Below are positions 1-8,720 of a stretch of DNA of 64,000 nucleotides, in pieces; position 1 is the first letter of the stretch; each line of letters begins with the position of its first letter. Under the pieces are notes generated by a model that saw nothing but the letters and a program-made list of their open reading frames with translations, was not told the origin of the DNA and ran no database searches. Origin of the DNA: CAILZL01 sp035548495 (lineage in GTDB: Bacteria; Pseudomonadota; Gammaproteobacteria; Steroidobacterales; Steroidobacteraceae); assembly GCA_035548495.1 (NCBI GenBank), contig DASZSV010000003.1:1-64000 (forward strand). Reading direction: 5' to 3'. Both the position numbers and the translations under genes were made by a program.

Positions 1-1403
1 CGGTTGCCAAGCATGTATTTCTCGTGACCGATGCATCCAAACTGGAAGCTACGGTGCGTACGGCGTTCGAGATTGCGCGTACCGGTCGTCCCGGCCCGGT
101 GGTGATCGACATTCCCAAGGATGTGCAGAACACCAAGTGCGAGTTCAAGGGCGAAGGGCGTCTGGCCTATCCCGGTTATCGGCAGCGCATGAACCGGCTG
201 GCCAAAGCGGTACTGAACGAATCACAGTGCGCCGAGTTCTGGAGTCTATTCAAGCAATCCAGACGGCCGTTGATTTACGCCGGTGGCGGCGTGGTGAACG
301 GTGGCGCCAGCACTGCGATGCGCAACTTCGCCGAGGAATTCAACATTCCGGTGGTGACCACCTTGATGGCACTGGGTTCATTTGACACGACCCATCCGCT
401 GTCATTGAACATGCTGGGCATGCATGGTGCTGCCTATGCCAATTACGCCGTGATCGATTGCGACTTCCTGTTTGCACTGGGCGCGCGCTTCGATGATCGC
501 GTTGCCGGTGATCCGCAACGCTTCGCCGCCAATGCCACGATTGCGCAAATCGACATTGATGCGTCCGAAGTCAACAAGGTCAAGCCCACGCAATGGCATC
601 ACATCGGATCGCTGGAGCAGGCACTGCTGGCACTGACCGCGTACGGCCGCAAGCACCAGATGAAACTGGATACCACAGAATGGCTGAGCCATTGCAGGAA
701 GCTGAAGCAGGACTATGCGATGAACTATGACCGCAACAGTTCATTGATCCAGCCTTATTACGTCATTGAAGAAATCAACAAACTCACCAAGGGTGAAGCC
801 ATCATCACCACCGGTGTGGGTCAGCATCAGATGTGGGCGGCACAGTATTTTGATTTCAGGGGTCCGCGTCAGTGGCTGACCTCCGGCAGCATGGGCACCA
901 TGGGATTTGGCTTGCCCGCTGCCATCGGTGCGCAGTTTGCCCATCCGCAACGGCTGGTGATTGATGTCGATGGCGATGCCAGCGTGCGCATGAACCTTGG
1001 CGAGCTGGAGACAGTCACCACTTACGAATTGCCGGTAAAAATAGTGATTCTGAACAACAATGGCGACGGCATGGTGAAACAATGGCAAAAGCTGTTTTTC
1101 AAGGGACGTCTGTCCGCCAGCGACAAGTCCTTGCACAAGAAGGACTTCATCAAGGCCGCGCAAGCCGATGGCTTTCCCTTCGCCGTGCGCCTTGAACGCA
1201 AGGAAGACGTGCCACGCGTAATTCGCGAGTTCGTCGAGTTCAAGGGTCCGGCATTTCTCGAAGTGATAATTGATCCCGACGCCGGTGTCTATCCCATGGT
1301 TGGTCCTGGTCAGTCATACGAACAGATGATCACCGGTGATTTCATCGCAGCACGCGCCACCATCAAGCGCGAAGAAAAGCTGGATGAGTCGAAGATGTTC
1401 TGA
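1..1403 (+). CDS. ilvB: Acetolactate synthase large subunit (5' truncated by window edge)
   Basis: Catalytic subunit of the thiamine-diphosphate enzyme that condenses two pyruvates, or pyruvate with 2-oxobutyrate, in valine/leucine/isoleucine synthesis. The reading frame is already open at base 3, so the N-terminal part with the catalytic glutamate lies outside. What is visible is the end of the PYR domain (GRPGPVVIDIPKDVQ), the central FAD/DHAP-like domain (GGGVVNGGA, GARFDDRV) and the ThDP-binding domain. The metal/ThDP motif reads GDA-SVRMN followed by LNNNGDGMVKQWQ; most family members have GDG at the first position, so this is a divergent variant. No small regulatory subunit (ilvN/ilvH) follows: an alpha/beta hydrolase comes next after 165 bases. 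Family assignment is secure; which paralogue (ilvB, ilvG or ilvI) is not. Confidence 0.93.
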   Translation, partial: VAKHVFLVTDASKLEATVRTAFEIARTGRPGPVVIDIPKDVQNTKCEFKGEGRLAYPGYRQRMNRLAKAVLNESQCAEFWSLFKQSRRPLIYAGGGVVNGGASTAMRNFAEEFNIPVVTTLMALGSFDTTHPLSLNMLGMHGAAYANYAVIDCDFLFALGARFDDRVAGDPQRFAANATIAQIDIDASEVNKVKPTQWHHIGSLEQALLALTAYGRKHQMKLDTTEWLSHCRKLKQDYAMNYDRNSSLIQPYYVIEEINKLTKGEAIITTGVGQHQMWAAQYFDFRGPRQWLTSGSMGTMGFGLPAAIGAQFAHPQRLVIDVDGDASVRMNLGELETVTTYELPVKIVILNNNGDGMVKQWQKLFFKGRLSASDKSLHKKDFIKAAQADGFPFAVRLERKEDVPRVIREFVEFKGPAFLEVIIDPDAGVYPMVGPGQSYEQMITGDFIAARATIKREEKLDESKMF

Positions 1404-1407
1404 GCAA

Positions 1408-1431
1408 CGGCGGTGGGCTGATCGTCCGCCG
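1408..1431 (+). terminator. Weak hairpin after ilvB
   Basis: CGGCGG and CCGCCG pair around a 12-base loop five bases after the stop codon. There is no real T-tract (CACGTTTG follows), so this is only a possible transcription end or processing site. The rest of the 1404-1568 spacer shows no ilvN-like gene. Confidence 0.25.
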
Positions 1432-1568
1432 CACGTTTGCACCAAATTCCCGAAGATGTGATGAGAATCACTCCAGACCGCCCAAGCTGAGACGCAAGTC
1501 CAAGTTTGTAGCGGCATCGCTGCTTAAAGTGGCGTTCGTGTTTTGATCACTTCCGGAGAATCGATCTC

Positions 1569-2423
1569 GTGTTGCAAGCCGCCCGTTCACGTCGTCGCAC
1601 GCCCATGGTGATGCCTACCACGGTTCATATAAGGCGCAGCTACACGGAATGCCGCTTTGGTCAATTGCATGTGGCAACGGCCTATCCATCCGGTGGCGGA
1701 TTCGACGAACGTACGCCGCTGATCTGTCTGCATCCCACCGGCAGCTCCATGAATTTCTTTGCGCCACTGTTGCCGGAACTGGGACGCGATCGCAGTGTGT
1801 ATGCCTTCGATCTGCCGGGCTATGGCGGCTCTGACGCACCGAACTCGGATCTGGGAATTACCGATCTGGCTGCAGCCATTGATGATTTCATGCAGGCATT
1901 GCGACTGCGCACGGCCGACATCATGGGTGCACAACTGGGTTCACTGGTGGCCATTGAGCTGGCATTGGCCAAGCCACAGCAATGCCGTCGTCTGGTGTTG
2001 TCATCGGTACCGCATTTTTCCCCGCAGGAAACCAGGTCACAGGAATGGAATGTATTTCCGGCAGTGGCTGTGGCAGATGGATCGCACCTGCTCAAGGAAT
2101 GGCAACGCCTGTCCACGTCACGCGGTGCGCAAGCCAGTCCGGAACACTTGACCGACGAACTTTCGGACATCCTGCGCAACCGGCGTCGCATTGCAGGCGC
2201 GCTGCATGCCATGCTCGAATTCCCGACGCAGAAACGTTTGGCGGCGTTGCGCCAGCCGGGATTGATTCTCAAAGCCAACGATGAATTCCGCGATCATTCG
2301 TTGCGTGCCCGAAGCTCCTACGCGCAATCGCTGCTTGAAGAACTGCCCGAAACCAGCACCAACATTTTTGGTGGCAGCGCGCAACGTACCGTACAAGTGA
2401 TACGGCAGTTTCTGGATAAGTAG
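1569..2423 (+). CDS. Alpha/beta hydrolase
   Basis: A protein of about 270-284 residues with the alpha/beta-hydrolase fold. An oxyanion-type segment (LICLHPTGSSMNFF) is followed by FDLPGYGGSD, typical of the strand 4/helix B region. The nucleophile elbow position reads DIMGAQLGSLVAIELAL, where GAQLG replaces the usual GxSxG, so the serine nucleophile seems to be a glutamine and the enzyme may be inactive or unusual. The frame opens with GTG at 1569 (AGAA just upstream), but ATG 1605 or 1611 also fit; the extra residues (LQAARSRRRTP) do not look like a signal peptide. No operon partner is evident; it converges on the next gene. Substrate unknown. Confidence 0.75.
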   Translation: MLQAARSRRRTPMVMPTTVHIRRSYTECRFGQLHVATAYPSGGGFDERTPLICLHPTGSSMNFFAPLLPELGRDRSVYAFDLPGYGGSDAPNSDLGITDLAAAIDDFMQALRLRTADIMGAQLGSLVAIELALAKPQQCRRLVLSSVPHFSPQETRSQEWNVFPAVAVADGSHLLKEWQRLSTSRGAQASPEHLTDELSDILRNRRRIAGALHAMLEFPTQKRLAALRQPGLILKANDEFRDHSLRARSSYAQSLLEELPETSTNIFGGSAQRTVQVIRQFLDK

Positions 2424-2428
2424 CTCGT

Positions 2429-2505
2429 CCGCATTTCTCACGCTAACTTGCGGTTCATCCCGAGTTGCTCGTTGTTGCTATCTGTTTGTGTAGTGAGAAA
2501 TGCGG
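2429..2505. repeat. 13-bp perfect inverted repeat between convergent genes
   Basis: CCGCATTTCTCAC at 2429-2441 is repeated in inverted form (GTGAGAAATGCGG) at 2493-2505 with a 51-base loop. It fills the gap between the stop codons of the two convergent genes at 2423 and 2507. It could form a long-stem structure acting as a bidirectional 3' end, or be the remnant of a small mobile palindrome. No T-tract follows either arm. Confidence 0.6.
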
Positions 2506-2506
2506 G

Positions 2507-2950
2507 CTAGCGTTGCATCCAGTTCCAGCTGCATGCCAACCCAACACTGATGCAAGTGGCGACTGTTTCACCGCACAACACCCACAGCACCTTGCGGTCA
2601 ACGCGGATCACGGATGAGCAGATCAGGATGATGGGCAGTACCAGCAGCGTGGCGAATGCCGCACCGACGGCCAATCCTTGCAACCACCATGACATGGTCG
2701 TCAATGCTGCCAATCCCCAGCTCAACCAGAACAACAATCCCTGCGCTGCGCCTGCGAGTGCATGTGCGCCGAGGTACATTGCTTCAGCTCGGGAGCTGCT
2801 GCCAATCCACACTGCATGTTCCGGTAGCATGGCGCTGCGATGTGCAGCCACATTCCACAATGGACGCAACAACAGACTGATCGTCAAGGCAGCGGCTGAT
2901 CCAGTAGTGATACTTGTCAATACTTCCACGTTCTCATCCTGTTCAACCAT
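2507..2950 (-). CDS. Small membrane protein, four predicted helices
   Basis: 147 residues starting at ATG 2950 (MVEQDENV). Four hydrophobic stretches are visible, near residues 12-30 (SAAALTISLLL), 62-82 (GAAQGLLFWLSWGLAAL), 88-112 (LQGLAVGAAFATLLVLPIIL) and 120-142 (VLWVLCGETVATCISVGLA). I do not recognise the family. The start codon lies inside the last codons of the upstream aminotransferase-fold gene (8-base overlap, ATGGTTGA), so the two are almost certainly co-transcribed and translationally coupled. A longer in-frame extension to 3064 would overlap the neighbour by over 100 bases and is not credible. It may be an inner-membrane partner of the Tat-exported protein; that is inference. 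Confidence 0.7.
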   Translation of the reverse strand: MVEQDENVEVLTSITTGSAAALTISLLLRPLWNVAAHRSAMLPEHAVWIGSSSRAEAMYLGAHALAGAAQGLLFWLSWGLAALTTMSWWLQGLAVGAAFATLLVLPIILICSSVIRVDRKVLWVLCGETVATCISVGLACSWNWMQR

Positions 2951-4271
2951 GCAGAACGCGCTTGAGTCCGCGCAGCAGACGATCAATGTCATCAAACGAA
3001 TTGTAAATCTGGAATGACAGGCGCAATACATCGCCGGTGTGCGTCCTGAATCCACCGGCAACAACCTGATCCGTATGACGCAGATAACTGATCAACTCTG
3101 CCACGCTGCGGTTGGCCTTGAGCGCTAATATATTACTCCACATTTGTCCGGGGACTGGCGTCAGCAATGGCATGTCCAGACTCTGCATCTGCAATCGTGC
3201 GTAGCTGCTGAGTTCTCGAATGCGTGCTGCAACGGTGTTTGCACCGAGATTTTCCTGAAGCGACAACGCCAGCGGCAACGCCTGGAATTGCGGCGCGTAA
3301 TTCAGAAAATGTTGTGGCAATCGCGCCACGAGCGCAGGCCACGATGCAACATTGAGGTCCAGTGTTGCAGCCATTGAGCCGGACAGATATGGCATCTGTG
3401 AAAGCAGTTCACTGCGCACATACAGCACACCTGTGTGACGCGGACCATTCAACCAGTGACAAAAGCTGCCGGTGAAAACATCGCAACCCATGTCGGCAAC
3501 GGAAACACTGATGGCGCCCAGCGATAACGAACCATCCACGATGGAAAGCACCTTGCGTTCCCGGGCCAGTGCGCAAATCTCGCGTACCGGCAGGCGCGCG
3601 CCATCGCCGTACTGTACCTGCGGCACGACAAGAATGCGGCTGCGTTGATCCAGTCCGGCAGTCAGTGCATCAATCGCCTGTGCATCGCTTGTCAACGGAC
3701 TGGGCAATATGAGTGTTTTTACCGCCATGCCGCGTTGCTGTCCCCAGCGTGTCCAGAATTCAGTTGCCGCCGATGACAATTGCTCGCAGATCACTAGTTC
3801 ATCACCAGCTTGCAACGGTTCAGAGAAATTGAACCAGTTGGCGAACAGCTCCATGCCTGCCTGTGCCCCGGAGGTGAATGTTACTTCATCACGGCTGCAA
3901 CCCAGCCAGCTTGCCACACGGTTGCACAACTGTTGCACCGCCTGCGCGTTGTAGCGGCTTGCCAGGAACTCCTGCGGATCAGTGTGCAGTGCTTCAAGTG
4001 CGCGGTACTCCGCCACCAGCACCGCACGCGTGGCCGGACCGATACCAGCCGTATCGAAATAGGCAAGCTGCGGATTCAGAACCAGTTGTGCACGAATGGC
4101 ATTCCATTGTTGTGCAGACACCGATGTTGAATCTGCCAGCGGAGATGCCGGAGTCGATGCTGCCTGTGCAGCTGCGGACATTGATGATGCAGCACTGAGT
4201 CCTCCCAAGCCAAGTTGCAACAGTTGACGGCGCGATAACGCGGCTGAAGAAGTCTGGGAGAAAAATTTCAT
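2943..4271 (-). CDS. Tat-exported class V aminotransferase-fold protein lacking the PLP lysine
   Basis: 442 residues from ATG 4271. The N-terminus carries a twin-arginine signal (SRRQLLQLGL at residues 13-22, then an alanine-rich h/c-region ending near AAAQAA), so the protein should be exported folded, cofactor and all. The body matches the isopenicillin-N-epimerase/cysteine-desulfurase fold: YFDTAGIGP near 71, SGAQAGMELF near 134, the PLP-ring aspartate at 246 (SIVDGSLSLG). The usual GHKW segment, whose lysine forms the Schiff base, reads SFCHWLNGPRHTG, with histidine at residue 272 (codon CAC, 3458-3456). It is therefore probably a non-catalytic homologue or uses PLP differently. It overlaps a small membrane-protein gene at its 3' end. 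An apparent upstream extension to 4778 is antisense to ilvA and rejected. Confidence 0.85.
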   Translation of the reverse strand: MKFFSQTSSAALSRRQLLQLGLGGLSAASSMSAAAQAASTPASPLADSTSVSAQQWNAIRAQLVLNPQLAYFDTAGIGPATRAVLVAEYRALEALHTDPQEFLASRYNAQAVQQLCNRVASWLGCSRDEVTFTSGAQAGMELFANWFNFSEPLQAGDELVICEQLSSAATEFWTRWGQQRGMAVKTLILPSPLTSDAQAIDALTAGLDQRSRILVVPQVQYGDGARLPVREICALARERKVLSIVDGSLSLGAISVSVADMGCDVFTGSFCHWLNGPRHTGVLYVRSELLSQMPYLSGSMAATLDLNVASWPALVARLPQHFLNYAPQFQALPLALSLQENLGANTVAARIRELSSYARLQMQSLDMPLLTPVPGQMWSNILALKANRSVAELISYLRHTDQVVAGGFRTHTGDVLRLSFQIYNSFDDIDRLLRGLKRVLHG

Positions 4272-4388
4272 CTCGTGATTCGCTGCGGAAATGACCGGCA
4301 GTGTACGGGTTTGCAGGTGGATCAAACGGCTGTCGCCTGTTACTGTACACAACTTGCATGAATGATGTAACACACGCCGGTAACACGC

Positions 4389-5912
4389 ATGAGCGACTCC
4401 TATCTTGAACGCATTCTCAAGGCACGCGTCTACGACGTGGCCAGTGAAACACCGCTGGAACTGGCACCGCGTTTGAGCCGCCGCATTGGCAGCAAGGTCT
4501 TGCTGAAGCGCGAAGACATGCAACCGGTCTTCTCCTTCAAACTGCGCGGCGCCTACAACAAGATTGCACATCTTTCCGAATCGGTGGCAAAACGCGGCGT
4601 GATTTGCGCATCCGCCGGCAACCATGCTCAGGGCGTGGCGCTCAGCGCCAAGCGCCGCGGCATTCCTGCGGTGATTGTCATGCCGCGCACCACACCCAGC
4701 ATCAAGGTTCAGGCTGTGGCCGATCTCGGCGGTGAAGTGGTGTTGCATGGTGATGACTATGATCAAGCCTACGAACATGCCATGACACTGACGCAGGAGC
4801 GGTCACTGACATTCATCCATCCTTTTGATGATCCCGATGTGATCGCCGGACAAGGCACCATTGGCATGGAGATTCTGCGTCAGTATCCGGGTGACAACAT
4901 CGATGCAGTTTTCATTGCAGTTGGCGGTGGCGGACTGATCGCCGGTGTGGGTGCGTACATAAAGCAGTTGTTTCCGCGCATCCGCATCATCGGTGTGGAA
5001 CCCGAAGATGCGGACGCCATGTATCAATCACTGAAGGAACACAGGCGTGTGACACTGGAACGTGTCGGCATATTTGCCGATGGTGTTGCTGTACGCAAAG
5101 TGGGTGAAGAAACCTTCCGCATGGCGCAGCAATTCGTCGATGAAGTGATTCTGGTGAACACCGATGAAATCTGCGCAGCCATTCAGGATATTTTTGAAGA
5201 CACGCGTACCGTGGTGGAACCAGCGGGTGCATTGTCGGTTGCCGGCATCAAGAAATACCTTGCACGTGAAGGACTGAAAGACAAAACCGTGGTCGGCATC
5301 AATTGCGGCGCCAACATCAACTTCGACCGTCTGCGTCATGTTGCCGAACGTGCCGATATCGGCGCACAGCGCGAAGGATTGTTTGCCGTGGAAATTCCCG
5401 AACAACCCGGCAGTTTCCTGCGTTTTTGTGAAGCACTGGGTCAGCGCAACATCACCGAATTCAATTATCGCTACAACAGCGCCAATGAACGCGCAGCCAT
5501 TTTTGTCGGCATTACACTCAACGAAGGCCGCAAGGAGCGGCAGCAGATCGTGCAAATGCTGAAAACCGCCGGATATGGCGTGACCGACATGACGGAAAAT
5601 GAAATGGCCAAGCTGCATGTGCGCTTCATGGTCGGCGGCCACGCCGCCGGTGTCAGCAACGAACGCCTGCTGCGCTTTGAATTTCCTGAACGGCCCGGTG
5701 CGCTGCTCAAATTCCTCAAGGCCATCGGCACACAATGGAACATCAGCCTGTTTCATTATCGCAATCACGGTTCCGACTACGGCCGTGTGCTGGCAGGCAT
5801 TCAAGTGCCGCCCGAACAGCAGGAAGATTTGGCACTGCATCTGAAGGAACTGAAATATCCCTATGCTGATGAAACGGCAAATCCAGCGTACAGACTGTTT
5901 CTGGGAAATTGA
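4389..5912 (+). CDS. ilvA: Threonine ammonia-lyase, biosynthetic
   Basis: 507 residues, the normal size for the long form. It deaminates threonine to 2-oxobutyrate, the first committed step to isoleucine. The N-terminal fold II PLP domain shows the cofactor lysine in FSFKLRGAYNK (around residue 57), the SAGNHAQG phosphate loop and the GGGGLIAGV glycine loop. Two C-terminal ACT-like domains follow, beginning LFAVEIPEQPGSFLRF and LLRFEFPERPGALLKF, as in isoleucine-inhibited enzymes. ATG 4389 matches the usual N-terminus (MSDSYLERIL). The 117-base spacer to the divergent Tat gene holds both promoters and the partly inverted pair TGTTAC ... GTAACA. Confidence 0.97.
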   Translation: MSDSYLERILKARVYDVASETPLELAPRLSRRIGSKVLLKREDMQPVFSFKLRGAYNKIAHLSESVAKRGVICASAGNHAQGVALSAKRRGIPAVIVMPRTTPSIKVQAVADLGGEVVLHGDDYDQAYEHAMTLTQERSLTFIHPFDDPDVIAGQGTIGMEILRQYPGDNIDAVFIAVGGGGLIAGVGAYIKQLFPRIRIIGVEPEDADAMYQSLKEHRRVTLERVGIFADGVAVRKVGEETFRMAQQFVDEVILVNTDEICAAIQDIFEDTRTVVEPAGALSVAGIKKYLAREGLKDKTVVGINCGANINFDRLRHVAERADIGAQREGLFAVEIPEQPGSFLRFCEALGQRNITEFNYRYNSANERAAIFVGITLNEGRKERQQIVQMLKTAGYGVTDMTENEMAKLHVRFMVGGHAAGVSNERLLRFEFPERPGALLKFLKAIGTQWNISLFHYRNHGSDYGRVLAGIQVPPEQQEDLALHLKELKYPYADETANPAYRLFLGN

Positions 5913-5982
5913 TACCCCGTTGCCCCGTTCTGTTTGAATGCGTGATCGGCACGCTGATGGAATGGCGTCTTTCAATCATCCG

Positions 5983-8622
5983 CTAATGCGCAACCTTTGC
6001 GAGTGCGGTTTCAAACTCGCGATAGAGCTCCTGGGTTTTTTCAAATCGTTCCATGTAAGGACGCGCCGTCAGCAGCAACGGCTTTGCTTCATCACCGCGA
6101 TGTGCTTTCACCAGCGCAATGCCCAACGCCGCGGTGGCGCGGTAACTCATGGGATTGTCGGCACCGAATGTCTTGATGAACAACTGCTGTGATTTTTGCA
6201 GCAGTTCGATTGCTTCATCCAGACGGTTTTCAAGTGTCAACAAGCGGCCCAGGCTCATTTGTGCGCCGGCAACATATACATGATCCGGCGGCAATGCATG
6301 TGCGTAGATCGCCAGGGCCTCGCGATATTGTTGTTCTGCGTGCCGGTAATCACCACGCATGAAGTACAGAATGCCCACGTTGACACGATCATATCCAACA
6401 AAGGCATGATGGGCGCCGTGCAAACGGATGTTGGTTTTCAGCACCTCATCGAGTACTTGCTGCGCCTGCGCGTAATCTCCCTTGCGTGTCAGGAAGCTGC
6501 CATAGTTTTCCATTGCCTCAATGGTTTGCGGATGGTCAGGTCCGAGTACACGCCGCTTTTGCGCCAGTGCTGCTTCAAAGATGGGCTGAGCTTCACGGTA
6601 CTTTCCCTGTGATTCCAGCGAGTCGGCAAGGTTGAGTTTCAGCTCCGTGATTTGCGGATGATCCGGTCCCAGCACCGGCAACAGATCGGCCAGTGCTGCA
6701 CGCATCAGTGTCTCTGCTTCTTCATCACGATATTGATCGGAACGCAATTCCCCCAGCGTGCTCAATGCCATTGCTTTTTGCACTGTGGTGGATTGACCGT
6801 GCAAATCGTACAGCGACAATGCCTTCAGCAAATCACTTTCGGCTGCGCTGAAGTCACCCAGGTCCATCATCGCGCGTGCGCGCAGTTGCAGGGTAGACGC
6901 CTGTTCCACTGCATCTGTCCCGAGCAGTTGTTGCTGTATGTTCAAGGCGCGGTTCAATATGGCAATGGCCTGTTTATCTGCACCCTGAGCCGCTTTAACT
7001 TCACCCAGGTGTTGCAACACTCCGGCAACATCCAGATTGTTTTCACCTTCGATGGCAATGCGCGTGTCCAGCGATTTTTCCAGTGATTTCACCGCATCAT
7101 CATCAAGACCCAGATTGCCGTACACCTGACCGATGGTATCGAGCATGGTGGCGCGCAATTCCGGCTGTGAATCCAGCGCAGTATCGATCTGCCGCGCACC
7201 GGCATCCAGCACATCACGAGCTTTCAATTCATTGCCGCGTGTCCGTGTGGGATCGGCATAGCGGAACAGATCGAGCAGGAATGACGATACTTCCTCGGCG
7301 CGATTGCGTTCGCGTTCGATGGCATCGCGCTGCATGGCAGTCCTGTGTGCCTGCACCAGCAGCACAATGATCAGTACCACCAGTGTCGCCACACCTACCG
7401 ACAATCCGCCGATGGCCCATGCATAACGTTTGATGAATTTCGACGCACGATAACGCCAACTGTCCCTGGTCGCCGTTACCGGCAAGCCATCGAGCCAGTG
7501 CTTGATGTCATTGGACAATTGCTCCACCGATGCATAGCGGCGCGCAGGCTCGCGGCGCATGGCCATCATCACGATGTTGTCGAGGTCGCCGTGCAATGTC
7601 CGTTTGAGCTTTGCCGTTGTCGTGTTGCGGCAGCGTGCAATGTCACGCATGAATCCGGGGGATTCGCGATCCAGACGATGCACCATCGCGCTGGGCGGTG
7701 TGGCTCTGGCCGAACAGATGATATGTTCGAGATCGACGAGACGGAACGACTGGGGAAATACGAAAGGCCGGTAACCACACAGCAGTTCGTAAAGCAAAAC
7801 ACCCAGCACATAAATGTCACTGCTGGTCGTGATTGCTTCACCGAGTATTTGTTCGGGACTGGCATGGGCGGGTGTGAGCAGGCGCATGTCGTGTTGCGTG
7901 AGATTGGCATGTCGCGCCTGCAACTCCGTATCCAGCAATTTGGCAATGCCAAAGTCCAGCAGCTTGGGTTGCCCTTCGTGATTGACAAGGATGTTGGTGG
8001 GCTTCAAATCACGATGCACAATCAGGCTTTGATGTGCACATTGCACAGCCGAACAGATTTTCAGAAACATGCGCAGACGTTGCTCAACGGATAGCGCTTC
8101 GCGATCGCAATGGACATCAATCGGCTGTCCGTCGATATATTCCATCACCAGATACGGCGTGCCGTCAGCGGCTGTGCCGCCATCCAGCAGCATTGCAATA
8201 TTCGGATGCTGCAACGAAGCGAGAATCTGGCGTTCCGCACGCAAGCGCGCCGCAATATTCGCGGAGAGCAGCGAACCGCGAACCAGCTTGATGGCAACCT
8301 GCTGCTGGAATTCGTCATCAATGCGTCGTGCCAGAAACACCGCACCCATGCCGCCAGTGCCAATGATCTGCGTGAGTTCATAGGCACCCAGACGCGTACC
8401 GATCAGGACATTGGGTTGCCAGCCGGGTTCGTGTTCGTTGCCGATGACCTCTGCGTCATCGGCAATGTGACTGCTGCTCGCACTATCCATCAACTCGTAA
8501 ACCCGGGAAATCAGCGCGACATCATCATGGCAATGCTGTTTCACGAATGCCTGACGTTCGCCCGGTTGCATGTCGCGCGCCCGGTACGCCAATGTATGGA
8601 TATTGGCTGTTCTTATGGTCAT
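5983..8622 (-). CDS. Membrane Ser/Thr protein kinase with TPR sensor domain
   Basis: 879 residues. The kinase domain (about 80-385) has all key motifs: glycine loop GTGGMG (88-93), lysine in VAIKLV (112), HRDLKPTN (203-210), DFG (223-225) and a SPEQ activation-segment end. It is an RD kinase and should be active. One transmembrane helix (about 402-425) separates it from a roughly 450-residue C-terminal region of tetratricopeptide repeats of the kinesin-light-chain type (repeated LGxxHPxT / AlxiyxxxLPPDH patterns). The layout predicts a cytosolic kinase and periplasmic TPR sensor. The N-terminal 60 residues resemble the small extension of the same family often cotranscribed with ECF sigma factors, but none is adjacent. 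It stands alone, convergent with ilvA. Confidence 0.93.
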   Translation of the reverse strand: MTIRTANIHTLAYRARDMQPGERQAFVKQHCHDDVALISRVYELMDSASSSHIADDAEVIGNEHEPGWQPNVLIGTRLGAYELTQIIGTGGMGAVFLARRIDDEFQQQVAIKLVRGSLLSANIAARLRAERQILASLQHPNIAMLLDGGTAADGTPYLVMEYIDGQPIDVHCDREALSVEQRLRMFLKICSAVQCAHQSLIVHRDLKPTNILVNHEGQPKLLDFGIAKLLDTELQARHANLTQHDMRLLTPAHASPEQILGEAITTSSDIYVLGVLLYELLCGYRPFVFPQSFRLVDLEHIICSARATPPSAMVHRLDRESPGFMRDIARCRNTTTAKLKRTLHGDLDNIVMMAMRREPARRYASVEQLSNDIKHWLDGLPVTATRDSWRYRASKFIKRYAWAIGGLSVGVATLVVLIIVLLVQAHRTAMQRDAIERERNRAEEVSSFLLDLFRYADPTRTRGNELKARDVLDAGARQIDTALDSQPELRATMLDTIGQVYGNLGLDDDAVKSLEKSLDTRIAIEGENNLDVAGVLQHLGEVKAAQGADKQAIAILNRALNIQQQLLGTDAVEQASTLQLRARAMMDLGDFSAAESDLLKALSLYDLHGQSTTVQKAMALSTLGELRSDQYRDEEAETLMRAALADLLPVLGPDHPQITELKLNLADSLESQGKYREAQPIFEAALAQKRRVLGPDHPQTIEAMENYGSFLTRKGDYAQAQQVLDEVLKTNIRLHGAHHAFVGYDRVNVGILYFMRGDYRHAEQQYREALAIYAHALPPDHVYVAGAQMSLGRLLTLENRLDEAIELLQKSQQLFIKTFGADNPMSYRATAALGIALVKAHRGDEAKPLLLTARPYMERFEKTQELYREFETALAKVAH

Positions 8623-8720
8623 GGCACTGCAAGCTTAACGTGCAGCGAACGCAGATGCACGCGCGGGTTTCTGCTACTCTTGCGGCAACGCATCTTTGCA
8701 TCTTGTCTGGCAGGTTCCTC

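Noticed and set aside
2441..2478. Similarity of the spacer after the first hydrolase to that after the GH35 gene (20375-20400; TCATCC-C/T-GAGT and TTGCTC)
   Set aside because: The shared words are short with gaps; chance is enough to explain them without a genome-wide search.
4272..4778. N-terminal extension of the Tat-exported protein
   Set aside because: It would be antisense to the conserved ilvA start and would bury the twin-arginine signal inside the protein.
5028..5975. Long minus-strand frame of about 315 codons opposite ilvA
   Set aside because: It is antisense to a highly conserved gene, has no recognisable domain and is rich in His/Gln/Cys, as is usual for shadows of such genes.
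7345..8094. Plus-strand frame of about 249 codons opposite the Ser/Thr kinase
   Set aside because: The kinase motifs on the minus strand are complete; this frame has no family features.
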